DNA of 64,000 nt, from assembly GCA_017620205.1 (NCBI GenBank), contig JAFZQX010000040.1, positions 1-64,000 of the forward strand, given 5' to 3'. Numbering within the stretch: the first letter of the stretch is position 1; every line of letters starts with the position of its first letter. This DNA comes from Clostridia bacterium (GTDB lineage: Bacteria; Bacillota; Clostridia; UMGS1883; UMGS1540). Shown here piece by piece: positions 61,221-64,000 of the stretch. A model generated the notes under the pieces. It did no database searches. It was not told the DNA's origin and saw only the letters and a list, made by a program, of their open reading frames with translations. The translations under genes and the position numbers were made by a program.

Positions 61221-63470
61221 ATGAAATTACGTAAAATCATAAGCCTTATAGTTACAATCGGCTTGATTATGACTTGCATGGCGATAGTATCCATGCCGTC
61301 AGTTTCAGCTGCAACCAAAACGGGCAACACTTATTCAATGAACTTTGGTACCGTAGCGTATGGCTACACAGATACACTAAGCAGATTGAGTACTTATGAT
61401 TGGTGGGCGGCGGATAACACCCAGCTTTTTAACAGCACATCAAATTCCCTTTATAAAGCAGCGAGTTATAAATTTGCGCAGATTGTAGCCGATCCTACCG
61501 GCACGGCTAATAACTATTGTCTGGAGGTCATCTCGGCAGCCGGAACGCATGGTACCGCCGGCAGTTATGTCATCAAGAATTACGGCTATGGCACAACTTT
61601 CCCGGGTGTAGCGGCAAATCAGGATGTATCGGGTGCATGGGAAATAGAATTTTATTTCATTCCCAATTTCAACTCCTCAACAGGAGCTCTTGAAAATGAC
61701 GAGTTTGCTTTTACAATTAACACATCAGCGGGTCCGAATAACCTTGTTTCATCTGACGGAACAAATATGATACTCGGTCAGTTCAATCCCACAACGGCAA
61801 GCGTTCCGTTTTCAACCGCTGCAATAAATACAGTGCCTTTGCAAAAAGCAACGTACCGTGTTAAAGCTTTCTTAAATATCGACCAGGGATATTACTCTGT
61901 AGAGCTTTGGCAGGGTGGCAATCTTATTGCACGCAGAAGCCCGATAACTTTAAACAATACTAATGTCAGATTTTTGAAGTTCTCGGCTCTCGGTATATCC
62001 AGTACATGCAAAGTATATGTTGATAATCTTTCGATTAAATCGGCAGAAAGCTCAACCTCAACATTATATGCAGACGGCAGAGAAAAGCTTATATACAGCG
62101 ATAATTTCAACGCTTACACAGGGAATACGGCAGCTACTACAGCTATGACAAGCGAAACCACAGGTACCAGCTTCTTCCCTGCTAAATACACGCCTTGGAG
62201 AGTATTTGCAAATACCGGTACAAACGGTAACTATTCTGTTACAGACGGCGTTTTAAGGATCGGCAAGCAGAACGGCACGGAAAGGTCCGCTATGATATAC
62301 GCTATACCCGGTGAGACAATTGTAAACACATCAACCGAGCCTACCCGCGGTATGCTGAATGTAAGCTTTAAGATTAATCCTGCGGATATTAAAGCAAATC
62401 AGGGCTTTACATTGGAGCTGGGTAATGCGCCGAGCGCAAGTACTCAAACTAAGGTCTTAATATTAGGACTTACTGCTCAAAACGAACCTAAAATAATGCA
62501 CTTGGATGGCACGGGTACAGTATTAAATCCGGCACATTGGTACACGGTTAATATGACGGTTGATGTAATAAACCGCGGAATAAAATTTGTTGTAACAGAT
62601 GATGACGATAGCGGCGCTGTAGTCAGCAGTTATGTTCAGGCACCCGACTCGGGCAGCTATATGACGCCAACCGCAATCGGCGAGATTATGTTCAGAGCAG
62701 GCGACAACGCAGGTTCATATGTTTACCTTGATGATGTAAACATTTCCTATGTAACACCCGAGCCTTCTGTTGATACAGCCAATATTGTCATGACAGACGG
62801 AGACGGCAGCACGGTAGAGGGTACAACAGGCGTTACAACGGATATAGATGAAATTGTAGTTCCTCTCGGAACAATTGTAAGCGGCACAACCATATCGGAT
62901 TTCACATTGGTAGATAATGACAGCAACACAATTACTTGCACAGGAACATTAAATCACGGCAATGCATATTCGTGCGGCGATACTTTTACACTGAGCCCAA
63001 GTTCAGCGCTGCAAAGCGGTAAAATATATACGTTAACCGTAGCATCAACCGTTGCAAGCGTTTACGGTGACACTTTGGGAACTCCCGCAACGTTTACGTT
63101 TACAACAGCAATAGAAGACAGGTCAGACCTTATGGAAATAACCGCCGTAAGAATAGGCGGCACAGCGGTTAATTCATTATCAGACATAACGGCAGGCTCA
63201 ACAATAAACGTTGATTTTGATTATGTAAACAGCACGGCGGACACTATAAACGGAACTGCAATAGTTGCTTTTTACAGCGGCGGTACACTCGTTGGCATAG
63301 TTTATGACGATACAACTGTTGCGGCAGGTGCACACGGAACAGATACTACCACATTTGCGCTTACTGTACCGGTAACCGTAAATATGGCAACGGTTGATAA
63401 GGTTTCCGTATTCCTCTGGGATGATTTTATAAATATCATGCCCTACTGTGAACACCTTGAATTTGAATAA
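61221..63470 (+). CDS. Secreted surface protein with LamG-like domains and Ig-like C-terminus
   Basis: 749 residues with a clear signal peptide (IISLIVTIGLIMTCMAIVSMP...VSAA). Two jelly-roll-like segments of LamG/CBM type lie at ~35-275 (GAWEIEFYFIPNFN, YRVKAFLNIDQGYYSVELW, KVYVDNLSIKS) and ~290-515 (LIYSDNFNAY, VTDGVLRIGKQNG, YVYLDDVNISYV). A Big_5-like domain follows (~520-630, SGKIYTLTVAS), then a final beta domain whose end (VSVFLWDDFINIMPYC) resembles the C-terminus of the 37268-40369 protein. No catalytic domain is recognised. Carbohydrate binding at the cell surface is likely. AGGAGG precedes the ATG. Confidence 0.8.
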   Translation: MKLRKIISLIVTIGLIMTCMAIVSMPSVSAATKTGNTYSMNFGTVAYGYTDTLSRLSTYDWWAADNTQLFNSTSNSLYKAASYKFAQIVADPTGTANNYCLEVISAAGTHGTAGSYVIKNYGYGTTFPGVAANQDVSGAWEIEFYFIPNFNSSTGALENDEFAFTINTSAGPNNLVSSDGTNMILGQFNPTTASVPFSTAAINTVPLQKATYRVKAFLNIDQGYYSVELWQGGNLIARRSPITLNNTNVRFLKFSALGISSTCKVYVDNLSIKSAESSTSTLYADGREKLIYSDNFNAYTGNTAATTAMTSETTGTSFFPAKYTPWRVFANTGTNGNYSVTDGVLRIGKQNGTERSAMIYAIPGETIVNTSTEPTRGMLNVSFKINPADIKANQGFTLELGNAPSASTQTKVLILGLTAQNEPKIMHLDGTGTVLNPAHWYTVNMTVDVINRGIKFVVTDDDDSGAVVSSYVQAPDSGSYMTPTAIGEIMFRAGDNAGSYVYLDDVNISYVTPEPSVDTANIVMTDGDGSTVEGTTGVTTDIDEIVVPLGTIVSGTTISDFTLVDNDSNTITCTGTLNHGNAYSCGDTFTLSPSSALQSGKIYTLTVASTVASVYGDTLGTPATFTFTTAIEDRSDLMEITAVRIGGTAVNSLSDITAGSTINVDFDYVNSTADTINGTAIVAFYSGGTLVGIVYDDTTVAAGAHGTDTTTFALTVPVTVNMATVDKVSVFLWDDFINIMPYCEHLEFE

Positions 63471-63753
63471 TATACATCATTGTCAAGCAGATCTTAGTTT
63501 TAGGTTATAAAATTTAATATGTAAGTGTCCGCACAGAGTTTGCGGACAGTATAAAAGGATCGTGCGACTGAATAAATGAGCGTAAAGTATGGTTTTTGTT
63601 TAGGCAGATGACAGGGTTTATATCTTAAGCGGCGCCGCGGGCGCGTCTCTGCAGGTCACATATATTGAGACAGCCCCATAAATGATGCTCGCCTTAAAAG
63701 CGGCACGGTCCTTTTTCTTTAAATCTTTTTTCTGAAAAGGGGCCCGGACATAA
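63471..63753. other. Spacer between the two secreted-protein genes
   Basis: Holds a TGTCCGCA-CAGAGTT-TGCGGACA hairpin (63527-63549), probably the terminator of the preceding gene, and a GC-rich stem (GCGCCGCGGGCGC, about 63632-63644). No gene or known riboswitch recognised. Confidence 0.4.
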
Positions 63754-64000
63754 ATGAAAAAGATGTTTCTTTCAGTATTGTGCGCTGTATGTATTGCGGC
63801 ATTAAACTTTAATATAATAACCGTATCCGCATCACTGGACGATACAACTCTTGTGGAGCTCGATTATATTACAAGCGCAAAGGCAGGCAATATTTTTGCG
63901 ATAACGGATACGATAAGTTTCAGACAGATAATAACAAATAAAGTAAGCGAAAGCGTTGTTTCAAATTATTATTGGAATATAACTGATGAAACGGGTACGT
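63754..64000 (+). CDS. Secreted protein, N-terminal part only (cut by window end)
   Basis: The ATG at 63754 has AAAAGGGG upstream and opens a frame that runs to the last base. The first ~24 residues are a signal peptide (MKKMFLSVLCAVCIAALNF...VSAS). The next ~55 residues (LVELDYITSAKAGNIFAI, SFRQIITNKV, VVSNYYWNITDETG) look like the start of an extracellular beta-rich domain. No family can be named from so little. Confidence 0.75.
   Translation, partial: MKKMFLSVLCAVCIAALNFNIITVSASLDDTTLVELDYITSAKAGNIFAITDTISFRQIITNKVSESVVSNYYWNITDETGT

Overview
The window reads as chromosome of an anaerobic, low- to mid-GC Gram-positive bacterium of the class Clostridia, probably a gut or rumen Oscillospiraceae/Lachnospiraceae relative. 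Support for this: a thiW-thiM-thiE-thiD-thiC operon under a TPP riboswitch, a B. subtilis-like ydjG-ydjH-ydjI cluster, split secD/secF, the rpmG-secE-nusG-rplK-rplA-rplJ-rplL block with an L10 leader, a reverse rubrerythrin, and pectin-sugar catabolism. No organism name can be given from sequence alone.

Layout. 0-1.3 kb: 3' end of a secreted protein with a LamG-like fold and two tandem dockerin-like modules. 1.4-2.8 kb: malQ. 2.9-7.6 kb: thiamin operon led by a complete TPP riboswitch plus a second, half-length TPP-like aptamer. The operon makes HMP (ThiC, ThiD) but salvages the thiazole (ThiW, ThiM) and joins the two (ThiE). 7.7-15.7 kb: an accessory stretch with many dispersed hairpins and repeats, a PcrA/UvrD-type helicase with an unusual C-terminal zinc-finger-like extension, small membrane or orphan proteins, an excisionase-like protein, tRNA-like fragments and a tRNA-Leu. 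15.8-20.6 kb: secD, secF, a GyrI-like protein, a 200-bp mobile or structured repeat and putP with a structured leader. 20.9-24.7 kb: ribosomal protein, nusG and secE operon. 24.7-28 kb: envelope-stress type ydjGHI cluster. 28.3-36.6 kb: tcdA, mnmA, an XRE-cupin regulator with an acyl-CoA ligase, a cation efflux protein, a flavodoxin, two HAD phosphatases and an M19 dipeptidase. 36.8-40.4 kb: a cobalamin riboswitch with its own terminator controlling a large secreted protein that combines transcobalamin-like (DUF4430-like) domains with an alpha/alpha-toroid region. 40.4 kb: reverse rubrerythrin. 41.3-61.1 kb: a carbohydrate locus (AraC regulator, rhaA, class II aldolases, esterases, FAD oxidoreductase, a GH67-like and a GH38-like protein, uxaB, uxaA, uxaC, a CapA-like protein, a GH78 rhamnosidase). 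61.2-64 kb: two secreted proteins, the last cut by the window end.

How the parts fit. The 41-61 kb locus would strip rhamnose and uronic acid residues from imported oligosaccharides such as rhamnogalacturonan or rhamnosyl-glucuronyl side chains. It isomerises rhamnose (RhaA) and cleaves the ketose phosphate (RhaD-like aldolase). It converts galacturonate through tagaturonate and altronate to 2-keto-3-deoxygluconate (UxaC, UxaB, UxaA). No rhamnulokinase, KDG kinase, KDPG aldolase or sugar transporter is in the window, so these must lie elsewhere.

The strongest candidates for something not well described are the riboswitch-controlled transcobalamin-like protein (36.8-40.4 kb), the tandem full plus half TPP aptamer before thiW, and the GH38-like protein lacking the usual nucleophile aspartate, set beside a GH67-like protein and an FAD oxidoreductase. 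Others are the structured putP leader and two families of dispersed elements whose stems covary between copies. All calls were made by reading the sequence. No database search or folding program was run.
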